DNA from: a virus
Length of the DNA stretch: 24,433 bases
IMG/VR virus record: IMGVR_UViG_3300030333_007582
Coordinates: 1-24,433 of that record
Reading direction: 5' to 3' (one strand)
Positions 8,875 through 15,770 of this stretch are shown one piece after another (positions within the stretch are counted from its first letter, which is position 1; the number at the start of each line of letters is the position of its first letter). Under the pieces are notes generated by a model that saw nothing but the letters and a program-made list of their open reading frames with translations, did not search any database and was not told where the DNA came from. Position numbers and translations under genes: made by a program.

Positions 8875-10706
8875 TAACCAAACATTTTGGGAGTAAATGT
8901 GTAGTTAATTTGCTCCTGCTTAGTATTTTTAAGGTCATTATAAGCTTTAACAGCCCAATTTCCCAACATTAAAGTAGTATAGTTATCTTTTCTCGCCCTG
9001 TTGGCGGATGTGCTTCTTTTTAAATGCTGCGGAAGGTCAAATGTCTGAATTCCTTTGGCCGTAGTTTTAACCTCTACAAGCGCGCATTGTTTTTTCGTTT
9101 GGTAAATAATATCGTCTTGAAATTCAATCAGGTCTCCTTTGTCCTGATACGGCATCAGTTTCAAGGGGACAGCTTGAGCTGAGACTTTGTCAAAGAAGCT
9201 GCCACACGCCGCCGTTCGGGAGGCAAACCAAATCCTTTTATGATCAATAGAAGCTTGTAGGTATTCATTAGCCTCTCTTAGAAAAGTGCTAGAAAACAAT
9301 TGCTTGAAGCAAATCATTTGCTCTTTTACATTATATTGGCTTTTCGCCTTGAGAAGCATCTGCTGGTAATCGTTCCCGGTTTTATCACTGTTGAATTCAA
9401 AAAATTTCAAGTCTATGTTAGCGCTTCTAAATAACTCTGATTCATTCGCGCTATCTATAAATTGATATCCAGCATTATCTATAATTAACAAAACAATATT
9501 AAAATTAGTCATTAAATAATGAAGATATTTTATATGATCTTTTAAGTCTCCTCCAGCTACAGCATATGCATGAACCAAAGTTGACTCGTTGCTTTTCTCT
9601 TCATCTAGCTCTAAAACCGACATCGCAAAGTAATCCGAACTTGGGCTGTTACTAAAACTAGGGTCAATAGCTAGAATATATTCTTTATCTTTTTCTCCTT
9701 TTATTAAAGTATGCTGTTTTTCTCCATCTGGGATTGTGCAATCATGCATTTTCTTTGCACTAAAATAGCTATCGCTACCATCAGTGAATTGGGCGCAATA
9801 TTCCCGCTGAAACGAAGAATTAGAAGATCCGCCGGATTGAGCTTCTTCAATTACGGTGCTGTCAATCATATCGCTAGGGATAGAATCAAAAGCCATCTGA
9901 GATATAAAATAACTAGACTGCTGTATATCTTCAGAGTAGATGTTATTCATCCATTCCTTATAGGTTTTAAAAAGGTTTTCAAAACTAAAGCTAGCAGAAG
10001 ACAAGGCTATCATTTTAGAATTGTTTTCAAATTGAACCCTATCCTCCTCCTTCATGTCTCCCTTCTTTATTAACTCATCTTCCATCTCGCGTATCTTAAT
10101 ACGCTCAGCCATATCCTGAGGAGCGACCAAAAATGGCATCAACACTGTTTTAATTGTTTCCTCCGGGAGTAGCAAGAACTCGTCAAGCACCAAAATGTTC
10201 GCGCGAAAACCACGAATCTTTTCTCCGCTTAAAGGAATAGCTGTTATGGTTCCCTCGTTAATTTTCCACTCAAACTGATCGTTACGTTTAGACTTTGCGC
10301 CAAAAGCATGAGCTAGCATTTGGGCTTCTTTTGATTCTACTATTTTTTCAAGATTGTTGAATATAAATCTAGCTGTACGAAAAGTAGGTCCTGCGATAAG
10401 TATTTTAGTTCTAGGTTCAAAAATACACTGCAGGAAACAATATACAGCTGCAATAAAACTCTTACCGCAGCCACGGCCCCACACGCACATACTAAAGTTT
10501 CGATTGAAAAAAGCTTTTAATGTTATCTCCTGATATAAAGCTAACTTAATTCCCGAAAGCAATTCGGTAGTAAAACCGAGGTTAGACCTCATGAATTTGG
10601 CTAAAGTAATTTTAGCCTGACGGTCCGGCAGTTCTCCTTTTAAATTAAGAAATTCTTCATTTAAATTAGGTATGGGTTTAGAGTATTTTTCAGGACAGTA
10701 CCACAT
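8874..10706 (-). CDS. Terminase large subunit (DNA-packaging ATPase and nuclease)
   Basis: A 610-aa protein. Walker A is WGRGCGKSF (residues 76-84). Walker B is ILVLDEF (171-177), with the catalytic Glu at 176. An SSAS coupling motif lies near 236-239. The RNase H-like nuclease follows, with AIDPSF (Asp348) and LLIIDNAG (Asp410), and a late ARKDNYTTLMLGNW segment near residue 580 that probably supplies the third acidic residue. Terminases use ATP to pump DNA through the portal and cut the concatemer. The start at 10706 overlaps the stop of a 26-aa ORF (TAATG) and has no Shine-Dalgarno sequence, so translation is probably coupled to that ORF. The portal follows directly. Confidence 0.95.
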   Translation of the reverse strand: MWYCPEKYSKPIPNLNEEFLNLKGELPDRQAKITLAKFMRSNLGFTTELLSGIKLALYQEITLKAFFNRNFSMCVWGRGCGKSFIAAVYCFLQCIFEPRTKILIAGPTFRTARFIFNNLEKIVESKEAQMLAHAFGAKSKRNDQFEWKINEGTITAIPLSGEKIRGFRANILVLDEFLLLPEETIKTVLMPFLVAPQDMAERIKIREMEDELIKKGDMKEEDRVQFENNSKMIALSSASFSFENLFKTYKEWMNNIYSEDIQQSSYFISQMAFDSIPSDMIDSTVIEEAQSGGSSNSSFQREYCAQFTDGSDSYFSAKKMHDCTIPDGEKQHTLIKGEKDKEYILAIDPSFSNSPSSDYFAMSVLELDEEKSNESTLVHAYAVAGGDLKDHIKYLHYLMTNFNIVLLIIDNAGYQFIDSANESELFRSANIDLKFFEFNSDKTGNDYQQMLLKAKSQYNVKEQMICFKQLFSSTFLREANEYLQASIDHKRIWFASRTAACGSFFDKVSAQAVPLKLMPYQDKGDLIEFQDDIIYQTKKQCALVEVKTTAKGIQTFDLPQHLKRSTSANRARKDNYTTLMLGNWAVKAYNDLKNTKQEQINYTFTPKMFG

Positions 10707-10786
10707 TAGTCTAAATAAGCTATGAGAATTATTAAAAATAAAATAATTAAAGCTTGTTCGTAAGTTAAAACAATTTTGCCTCTCAT
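10706..10786 (-). CDS. 26-aa single-helix membrane microprotein between the nuclease and the terminase
   Basis: The reading frame encodes MRGKIVLTYEQALIILFLII followed by LIAYLD. Its ATG overlaps the stop of the ERCC4 nuclease gene (ATGA, 10786-10783) and its TAA overlaps the terminase start (TAATG). It therefore fills the 76-nt gap exactly, with coupling junctions on both sides. Residues 11-24 form one hydrophobic helix after a short basic start, predicted N-in. The precise fit argues for a real gene over chance. It may also act mainly to carry ribosomes to the terminase start. Function unknown. Confidence 0.6.
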   Translation of the reverse strand: MRGKIVLTYEQALIILFLIILIAYLD

Positions 10787-11721
10787 AATAATTTTAGGTC
10801 ATAAGCTAATTGCAGATCGTGCTTCTCATCTAATACATCCGATAGTAAAAGTTTTTTAACCATCCTAATACACTCGTCTCTACCATTGACAAAGAGAAAC
10901 TGAATGTGGGGAAATTCCTGTATTAAGTCTCTAACATTATGAAAAATAAAATCAGGAGTTACCCTAGTATTTTTTTTGTAGACATGTTTTAATCTATTAA
11001 ACGCTAAACAGTCTTCTAATTTTCTTTCCACTAAAATAACCATGTAAGCGTCTTCTTCGGCCGCTCTATTTATTTCATTTTTAAATCTTTCTAAACCTGA
11101 ACTTAAAGTTCCTATCAAATCCGGAACCGACTTCCTCTCTATGTAGGTATTATTAGTTTTCTCTTTGTCGTTTAAGCAGTAGTCTCCAAATTTCAAACCT
11201 TTAACTTCAGTTGGGAAATCATCTATCCTTAAAGGCTTTTGCTCGCGCGAATCAATATAAATTAAATGTTCACTTGAATAAGTTTCTTTGTATTCTTTTT
11301 TTACAGGGATTTTTTTAAACTTGTTTTCGTACCCTATTTCTTCGCAAAGCTTATAGTAACTATCAAAAATTATTTCATAATATTGAACCGGAGGCATTGG
11401 TAATGTCCGCAGCTCTACTTGAGTTGGAGTATATTTTATATTTTTTTCATCTTTTCTTTTTTGAAGAATATCCCGGCAATAAGCTTGAGCTTTATCTATT
11501 GAGACTTTTTTTAACCAACTTTTTAAGTTAGTCTTACTATTAAAATCTGAAGAAAAATATTGTTCTTTATTTTTAAATTTTATCAAGTCTCCCGTATGCC
11601 TATCCTTCCTAGGGAAATACTTATGATAATAATCCGATATAGATAATTTATGCGCTTTGATATGAAGATGTAGTCCTCTATCTTTATTAAACTCTTTACC
11701 GCATTCTCGACATTTAACCAT
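10783..11721 (-). CDS. ERCC4-type nuclease with an N-terminal zinc finger
   Basis: A 312-aa protein. Residues 1-24 form a C2H2-type finger (Cys4, Cys7, His20, His24), and the following KLSISDYYHKYFP resembles MucR/Ros-type and phage endonuclease fingers. Residues 153-292 carry an ERCC4 (XPF/Mus81) nuclease core: IDSREQKP (Asp157, Arg159, Glu160), FGDY (Asp180), YIERKSVPD (Glu195-Arg196-Lys197, Asp201), then RFKNEINRA. The metal-binding ERK signature is intact, so an active structure-specific DNA endonuclease is expected. It overlaps the upstream gene by 8 nt and has a GAGGAAG ribosome site. Its place in the packaging operon suggests it resolves branched or concatemeric DNA before or during packaging, a role filled by endonuclease VII in T4. 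That role is inferred. Confidence 0.8.
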   Translation of the reverse strand: MVKCRECGKEFNKDRGLHLHIKAHKLSISDYYHKYFPRKDRHTGDLIKFKNKEQYFSSDFNSKTNLKSWLKKVSIDKAQAYCRDILQKRKDEKNIKYTPTQVELRTLPMPPVQYYEIIFDSYYKLCEEIGYENKFKKIPVKKEYKETYSSEHLIYIDSREQKPLRIDDFPTEVKGLKFGDYCLNDKEKTNNTYIERKSVPDLIGTLSSGLERFKNEINRAAEEDAYMVILVERKLEDCLAFNRLKHVYKKNTRVTPDFIFHNVRDLIQEFPHIQFLFVNGRDECIRMVKKLLLSDVLDEKHDLQLAYDLKLL

Positions 11722-12823
11722 TTAAAACTTCTTCCTCACTAATACCCATTATACGAGATTTTATATCTTCCATAGAGCTAAGCCTTTCTATTTCTGAAGA
11801 TATATTCTTCTTGCGTATTTCAGCTATCTTTATCATTTTATTACGAGACTCCTCGTCTTTCCAAAGTTCTACAAGGTTTAGTATAGACGCTGACTCTTGT
11901 AAAACCTTGCTTAGCCTCTGGCTCCTTTTCTCCTTCAACTCGTTAAGAAGTTTAGTTTGCCTATTGACGCACTGATTGTATTCAGTTTGCGCAGTATTGA
12001 TCGCTTCCACTAAGCTCATAGCCATCCTGCGGCCTTCTGTGTCCTCTGCGTTTTGATCTAATAAAGTCTGGAGTCTTTCTACTCTTCTTTGGATATTTGA
12101 GGCTATAACTACTTCCGCCGATAAAACAATGTACTGATCCACTTCCTCTTGGGAAAGATCTGACTTATCCCACGTATATCTCACAAAGCTACTCTCAAAT
12201 AATTCCCTGTCAGTTTCTACTGAATAAGTACTAATCTGATGAAGGAATCTAAAAGTATGCATGTAAGCAATTAAAGTGCTCATATTTTTTTTAATTTTAG
12301 GAGTGACCTTATCTTTGTCTATCCCATTATGAACATACTTGTTAACTCTTACTATTGCTCTTGATTCTGATTTAGGAGGAGCATAACCGCCCTCTACAGG
12401 AACGTCATCATTACTGTCTGAATATTTAATTTGATTAGGTAGGGCGTTGATAAACTCCGCTACGACTTTATACCTCAAATCTAAAGCTGAAATTTTATCG
12501 TCTTCGAAGATTAGCCGAGCCATGTCCATTGGTTTCATGGCGCTACAATTATTTGAAATGAATTCTTTTTGGTCTTCGTTAAGCTCTACTTTTTCTTTTG
12601 GGTAATATTTATTGGTGACTTTAGCTTCTAGGCTTTTTTCTGCCAAAAACTTTTTAACAGCCCTCCCATATTTAGACCTTCCGTCCTTCATCTCCTCTGG
12701 AACGTCAGGGAAGACTAGGGCTATAAGCTCCTTGACGTAAGGCGGATCATCTCCTCTTTTATTCCATTCTTCTAATATAGCTAATTCTTGATCCGTGTTT
12801 AAAGTTATATTTTTATTGCTCAT
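11714..12823 (-). CDS. Candidate terminase small subunit (duplicated N-terminal motif, helical C-terminus)
   Basis: A 369-aa protein. Two N-terminal segments look related: 8-62 (LNTDQELAILEEW...LIALVFPD...GRAVKKFL) and 81-128 (LNEDQKEFIS...MARLIFED...YKVVAEFI). This suggests a duplicated small helical, possibly DNA-binding, domain. Residues from about 180 on are strongly helical and charged, with coiled-coil-like stretches near 245-345. Two DNA-binding modules followed by an oligomerising helical region, placed two cistrons before the large terminase, fit a small terminase. I see no diagnostic signature, so this remains inference. The start overlaps the sigma-like gene stop (ATGA) and the end overlaps the nuclease start by 8 nt. 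Confidence 0.45.
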   Translation of the reverse strand: MSNKNITLNTDQELAILEEWNKRGDDPPYVKELIALVFPDVPEEMKDGRSKYGRAVKKFLAEKSLEAKVTNKYYPKEKVELNEDQKEFISNNCSAMKPMDMARLIFEDDKISALDLRYKVVAEFINALPNQIKYSDSNDDVPVEGGYAPPKSESRAIVRVNKYVHNGIDKDKVTPKIKKNMSTLIAYMHTFRFLHQISTYSVETDRELFESSFVRYTWDKSDLSQEEVDQYIVLSAEVVIASNIQRRVERLQTLLDQNAEDTEGRRMAMSLVEAINTAQTEYNQCVNRQTKLLNELKEKRSQRLSKVLQESASILNLVELWKDEESRNKMIKIAEIRKKNISSEIERLSSMEDIKSRIMGISEEEVLNG

Positions 12824-13503
12824 AGTATTTCTATCTCGCCGCTAGCTATAATCTTTTTGACTTTTACGATAATTGATTTTTTTACATTCTTTATTTGTTT
12901 GTAGCCCGGAACTCTATTTTTCTCATTAGTCTTATACCCCATTAAAGTAGCAGCATCTTCTTCAGACATATTGTCAATGTATAAAGCTTTATAAATTTTC
13001 CACTCGCTAGACTTAAGGATTTCTTTCATTTTTTCATTAAGTTTTTCCATCAATGCAAAAATATCTATATCGCTATATTCAGCAGCATTAATTTCTATTT
13101 CATGGTCGTTTATGGAAACTGGGAGCTTTGCGTCATAGGCTTGTTTTCTCGTCCTCGTCCAATTTGCAAAAAGAGGACATGCTTCCGATTGTTTGCCGTA
13201 TATGTAACACAAATCACCCGACTCAGCAGCAGCGCATTTCAAACAAGGCCGACAATAATTTCCATAGTTGTTGCGGATTAAATTTTTTATCTGATTAGAT
13301 ATAATCCTGTTTATCCATGGATTAAGCGGCTTCTGTGGGTCATAAAGATGCCACTTTTTAAATATATGAATTCTTAGAATTTGCGAGACGTCATCAAAAT
13401 CCATCCACGAGAGCGCAGTCAAGTTCCATTTGGATTTTCTTTTTTTTATCTCTGCATCTATTTGTTCTATATGGTCTTCAAATTTTAGCTTACGTTTCGG
13501 CAT
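12820..13503 (-). CDS. Sigma70-family-like factor with a cysteine-rich insert (candidate late sigma)
   Basis: A 227-aa protein. Residues 35-80 (MDFDDVSQILRIHIFKKWHL then NPWINRIISNQIKNLIRN) match the pattern of sigma70 region 2, which binds the RNA polymerase beta-prime coiled coil and the -10 element. Residues 150-218 (EEDAATLMGYKTNE...YKQIKNVKKSIIVKVKK) resemble a region 4 helix-turn-helix. Between them Cys84, Cys87, Cys90, Cys99 and Cys109 probably bind zinc. The size and two-part layout recall T4 gp55, which drives late transcription, but homology cannot be judged here. It overlaps the upstream zinc-ribbon gene by 14 nt and the next gene by 4 nt. The GTGTAATA motifs in the window are candidate targets. 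Confidence 0.65.
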   Translation of the reverse strand: MPKRKLKFEDHIEQIDAEIKKRKSKWNLTALSWMDFDDVSQILRIHIFKKWHLYDPQKPLNPWINRIISNQIKNLIRNNYGNYCRPCLKCAAAESGDLCYIYGKQSEACPLFANWTRTRKQAYDAKLPVSINDHEIEINAAEYSDIDIFALMEKLNEKMKEILKSSEWKIYKALYIDNMSEEDAATLMGYKTNEKNRVPGYKQIKNVKKSIIVKVKKIIASGEIEIL

Positions 13504-13879
13504 TACGACGGGATGACCCAGCTTCCCTTAAAAAATCCTGCTCTGCAGTATCTTTTGAATAACTAGGATCTACTTCCCTCCTGTAGCCGTCGTCTATATT
13601 TTTTTCATTTGAACCCGCTAATTCTTCTATTTTAAAATGATTCATTCTAGAAGAACCTTCTATATTAAAATCTAGTTTGTCTATATTTGTAGAAAAATAT
13701 TCCTCCTCCTCTTCCTCCTCTATTTTTGTATTTTGCACTGTAGCCACAGGTTTGAATACTTTTTTTGCGGTAGAGGCGGTACTTATTTTAGTAAAAGAAC
13801 TACCACAAGAAGCACAAAATTGAGGTTTATTCAAAGAGTACTCCGTGCCGGAGCCGCAAGATGGGCAATAAAGTTTCAT
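13490..13879 (-). CDS. Small zinc-ribbon protein, first gene of the packaging operon
   Basis: A 129-aa protein. The N-terminal zinc ribbon uses Cys5-Cys8 and Cys22-Cys25 (CPSCGSG...CASCGSSF). A Ser/Thr/Lys linker, an acidic run of seven Glu near residue 56, and a polar C-terminal tail follow. No catalytic residues are visible. The ORF overlaps the sigma-like gene by 14 nt, so the two products are made together. A transcription accessory role, as for small co-activators paired with phage late sigma factors, is possible but inferred. TGTGTAATA lies 15 nt upstream of the ATG, and there is no Shine-Dalgarno sequence. Confidence 0.6.
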   Translation of the reverse strand: MKLYCPSCGSGTEYSLNKPQFCASCGSSFTKISTASTAKKVFKPVATVQNTKIEEEEEEEYFSTNIDKLDFNIEGSSRMNHFKIEELAGSNEKNIDDGYRREVDPSYSKDTAEQDFLREAGSSRRNAET

Positions 13880-13885
13880 ATTTTT

Positions 13886-13894
13886 TATTACACA
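13886..13894 (-). promoter_or_regulatory. TGTGTAATA promoter-like motif before the packaging operon
   Basis: The minus strand reads TTTTGTGTAATAAAAAATATG, with the ATG at 13879. The motif begins 15 nt from the start codon. This is the left half of a divergent promoter pair in an AT-rich 70-nt gap. Confidence 0.55.
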
Positions 13895-13930
13895 AAATAT
13901 ATTATTAAAAAATAAAGGTTTTTCAAAAAA

Positions 13931-13939
13931 AGTGTATTA
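13931..13939 (+). promoter_or_regulatory. AGTGTATTA promoter-like motif
   Basis: The plus strand reads AAAAAAAGTGTATTATACTA and then ATAAGTATG, with the ATG at 13950. The motif begins 19 nt from the start. The GTG inside the motif opens the same frame but lies within the presumed promoter. Confidence 0.55.
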
Positions 13940-13949
13940 TACTATAAGT

Positions 13950-14234
13950 ATGCGTAGCTCTAAGTTCACAAATGCGGATGGCGTTGAATATGAGTTATTG
14001 TGGAAAAAACCACACTATAAGTACAACGCAGAGGGATTGTGTTGCTCACCAGAATCTGATGAACCTAAGATATTAATTGATCCTACATTAAAAAATAGAA
14101 GGAAAATGAGCGTGTTAATAGAGGAAATCACTCATGCTTTCTTTTGGGAAAAAAGCGAGAGGGAAGTCCGAAAATTTTCTTCTACTCTAGCTAAGTTAAT
14201 TCAAAAAAATATTAAGGAACCTCGTTCTCATTGA
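13950..14234 (+). CDS. Small zincin-like protein with a degenerate metal-binding motif
   Basis: A 94-aa protein (MRSSKFTNADGVEYELLWKK). The segment ILIDPTLKNRRKMSVLIEEI followed by THAFFWEKSE resembles small phage proteins whose helix carries a HExxH-type motif (usually HEMLHA-like). Here the first His is Glu (EEITHA), so one metal ligand is missing and catalysis is doubtful. The start is placed at ATG 13950; an in-frame GTG at 13932 lies inside the promoter-like motif. The gene converges on phoH, with a 23-nt overlap of the 3' ends, so antisense interference is possible. Function unknown. Confidence 0.6.
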   Translation: MRSSKFTNADGVEYELLWKKPHYKYNAEGLCCSPESDEPKILIDPTLKNRRKMSVLIEEITHAFFWEKSEREVRKFSSTLAKLIQKNIKEPRSH

Positions 14235-14973
14235 TTTTGCTTACTATAAATTTAGTTAGTTCTGACCGAACAATGTCTTCTTCGTTAAATTCAAATGTAT
14301 GAATTCCCATCTGACGACTATCCTCATCATCAAAAATATGATAAAGCTTTTCAAACCCTCCGCGGTTTCCGTTTTTTAAATCAGTTTGCATTGGGTCCGC
14401 CATTATAAAACATCTAGAGTATTTACCAATACGAGTTAATACTGTAACTATTTCTCTAAAAGAACTATTTTGAGCTTCGTCCAGTAAAATAGCTTTGCCA
14501 TTCCAGCTCATTCCTCTAGCAAAATTGACTGGATGAATAGAAACTCTTTTTTCTTTTTGTAGTTTTTTTACCGTTTCTTCGTTTAAAAGCTCATCTAATT
14601 TATCCATAAAAGGTAGATTATAATAATGAAGCTTTTCGTCAGCATCTCCGGGAAGAAAACCTAATCGAGAATCAGAGCTCTCTACCGCCGACCTCATATA
14701 TATTACATCGGATACTTTAGATTGATTAAGAAGCTGCAAAGCTGCATATACAGCAGTTAAAGTTTTAGAGCTTCCCGCAGGTCCTTTGCATAAAACAAGC
14801 CGTGTGTTTTTACTTTGAGATATCTCGATAAAACGTTTTTGTTTTTCTGTCCAAGGTAATTCTTCTATATAAAAATTATCCCTAGGTTTCATTGGGTCTC
14901 GTTGGTGAATCTTAACCCTTCCGTCCGCAACCTCGAGGGAATCGAAATCCCCTGCGCTTTTTACTTTTGGCAT
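14212..14973 (-). CDS. phoH: PhoH-like P-loop ATPase
   Basis: A 253-aa protein from the chosen ATG 14973 (MPKVKSAGDF). Walker A is GPAGSSKT (residues 64-71). A PhoH-typical segment follows (MRSAVESSDSRLGFLPGD, then YYNLPFMDKL), then Walker B ILLDEAQN (162-169). PhoH proteins are common auxiliary genes of marine phages and bind and hydrolyse ATP. Their role in infection is not settled; an RNA-related function is often proposed. An ATG at 14982 in the same frame overlaps the promoter-like motif AGTGTAAAATG, so 14973 is preferred. The gene is divergent from the MscS-like gene and shares a palindromic promoter region with it. Confidence 0.9.
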   Translation of the reverse strand: MPKVKSAGDFDSLEVADGRVKIHQRDPMKPRDNFYIEELPWTEKQKRFIEISQSKNTRLVLCKGPAGSSKTLTAVYAALQLLNQSKVSDVIYMRSAVESSDSRLGFLPGDADEKLHYYNLPFMDKLDELLNEETVKKLQKEKRVSIHPVNFARGMSWNGKAILLDEAQNSSFREIVTVLTRIGKYSRCFIMADPMQTDLKNGNRGGFEKLYHIFDDEDSRQMGIHTFEFNEEDIVRSELTKFIVSKINENEVP

Positions 14974-14981
14974 CACTATCA

Positions 14982-15004
14982 TTTTACACTAAAAAAGTGT
15001 AATA
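14982..15004. promoter_or_regulatory. Divergent palindromic promoter pair, TTACACT-AAAAA-AGTGTAA
   Basis: TTACACT (14984-14990) and AGTGTAA (14996-15002) are perfect inverted arms around five A residues. The minus strand reads AGTGTAAAA towards phoH, 17 nt before ATG 14973. The plus strand reads AGTGTAATA (14996-15004) towards ATG 15019, 23 nt away. One element thus appears to serve both directions. Confidence 0.6.
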
Positions 15005-15018
15005 CCCTAAAGAAACTT

Positions 15019-15528
15019 ATGAACGAGGTAACAAATGCGATTCCTGAAGTTATGAATATTGCTAATGAGTTTAATCAGTTAACTGCAGGAGAAATAGATA
15101 AAGAAAAAGTAGAAGGCTTCTTAGAGGGCTTAATTGGTGAATACGGTTGGCTTCTTTTAATAGCTATAGTGACTATTATGGCGAGAGATATGATAATGAA
15201 TTTCGCACAAGGCATACTTGTGTTTATGGGAAATAATTTTAATAACGACGACATTATTTATATTTCTGGGCGGCAAGCGCGTATAGTTCGCGTCGGAATT
15301 CGTAATACGGTTTTTTACATGACAGATCGCAAAACTAAGATGTTGGTGCCCAATGAGCAGTTAAAGCAACTTACGATTGAAAAAACTTTACCTAAAAATG
15401 GAGGAGAGCCTTATTTACCAAAAGCTAGCGATCCCGGTTTTGTTGGCTGGGAGGAAGTTCCTATAAATCCTCCGCCCATGCAAGTTGAAGTAGTTAGTAA
15501 GGCTACTTCTCCGCGAACTAAAAAATGA
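15019..15528 (+). CDS. Minimal MscS-like mechanosensitive channel domain
   Basis: A 169-aa protein (MNEVTNAIPEVMNIANEFNQ). A hydrophobic helix spans about residues 42-55 (YGWLLLIAIVTIMA). It is followed by RDMIMNFAQGILVFM (56-70), which resembles the pore-lining helix TM3 of MscS. Residues 72-121 (NNFNNDDIIYISGRQARIVR then VGIRNTVFY...KMLVPNEQL) match the MscS beta domain, including the GxxARIxxVGIRNT and VPNxxL patterns. The usual TM1-TM2 sensor paddle and most of the C-terminal cage are absent; the end is Pro/Lys-rich. Inner-membrane location is expected. It is translationally coupled to a lipoprotein gene (ATGA). An upstream in-frame start at 14902 lies within phoH and is rejected. Confidence 0.7.
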   Translation: MNEVTNAIPEVMNIANEFNQLTAGEIDKEKVEGFLEGLIGEYGWLLLIAIVTIMARDMIMNFAQGILVFMGNNFNNDDIIYISGRQARIVRVGIRNTVFYMTDRKTKMLVPNEQLKQLTIEKTLPKNGGEPYLPKASDPGFVGWEEVPINPPPMQVEVVSKATSPRTKK

Positions 15529-15749
15529 AAAAGATATTATTATTAAGTGTTTTTCTTTTATCTGGATGTATGTCTATTGATGAAAAAGGCAGACTGGAAA
15601 AGGTTAGGTTTTCTGTCCCTGCGTTTTTTCAGGTAGAAATGGACTATTATAAAGATAGAGAAAATTTAGGGAGATCAGTTGTAAATACTAACGCCCCTCC
15701 CAAAATAGGTAATCCATATCCAAAATTAATGGAAATGACTCGAAAATAA
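15525..15749 (+). CDS. Small lipoprotein
   Basis: A 74-aa protein with an N-terminal signal peptide and lipobox: MKKILLLSVFLLSGC, with the lipidated Cys at 15. The mature part is about 60 residues, polar, ending in Met-Glu-Met-Thr-Arg-Lys, without a long coiled coil. The start overlaps the stop of the MscS-like gene (ATGA), so the two are made together and may act together at the envelope. Outer spanins are phage lipoproteins of similar size, but I see neither the Pro-rich body nor an embedded partner gene, so I do not assign that role. Confidence 0.65.
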   Translation: MKKILLLSVFLLSGCMSIDEKGRLEKVRFSVPAFFQVEMDYYKDRENLGRSVVNTNAPPKIGNPYPKLMEMTRK

Positions 15750-15757
15750 GTGTAACA
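15749..15757 (+). promoter_or_regulatory. AGTGTAACA promoter-like motif
   Basis: The motif overlaps the stop codon of the lipoprotein gene and begins 22 nt before ATG 15771. It fits the first-gene motif with one deviation (C for T at position 8). Confidence 0.4.
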
Positions 15758-15770
15758 AAGAAATAGAGAA

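Noticed and set aside
13932-13949. GTG start for the zincin-like gene
   Set aside because: The GTG is part of the AGTGTATTA motif itself; ATG 13950 gives the typical motif-to-start distance.
14902-15018. Upstream extension of the MscS-like gene to ATG 14902
   Set aside because: It would run through the phoH 5' end and the divergent promoter. ATG 15019 fits the motif distance seen in other genes.
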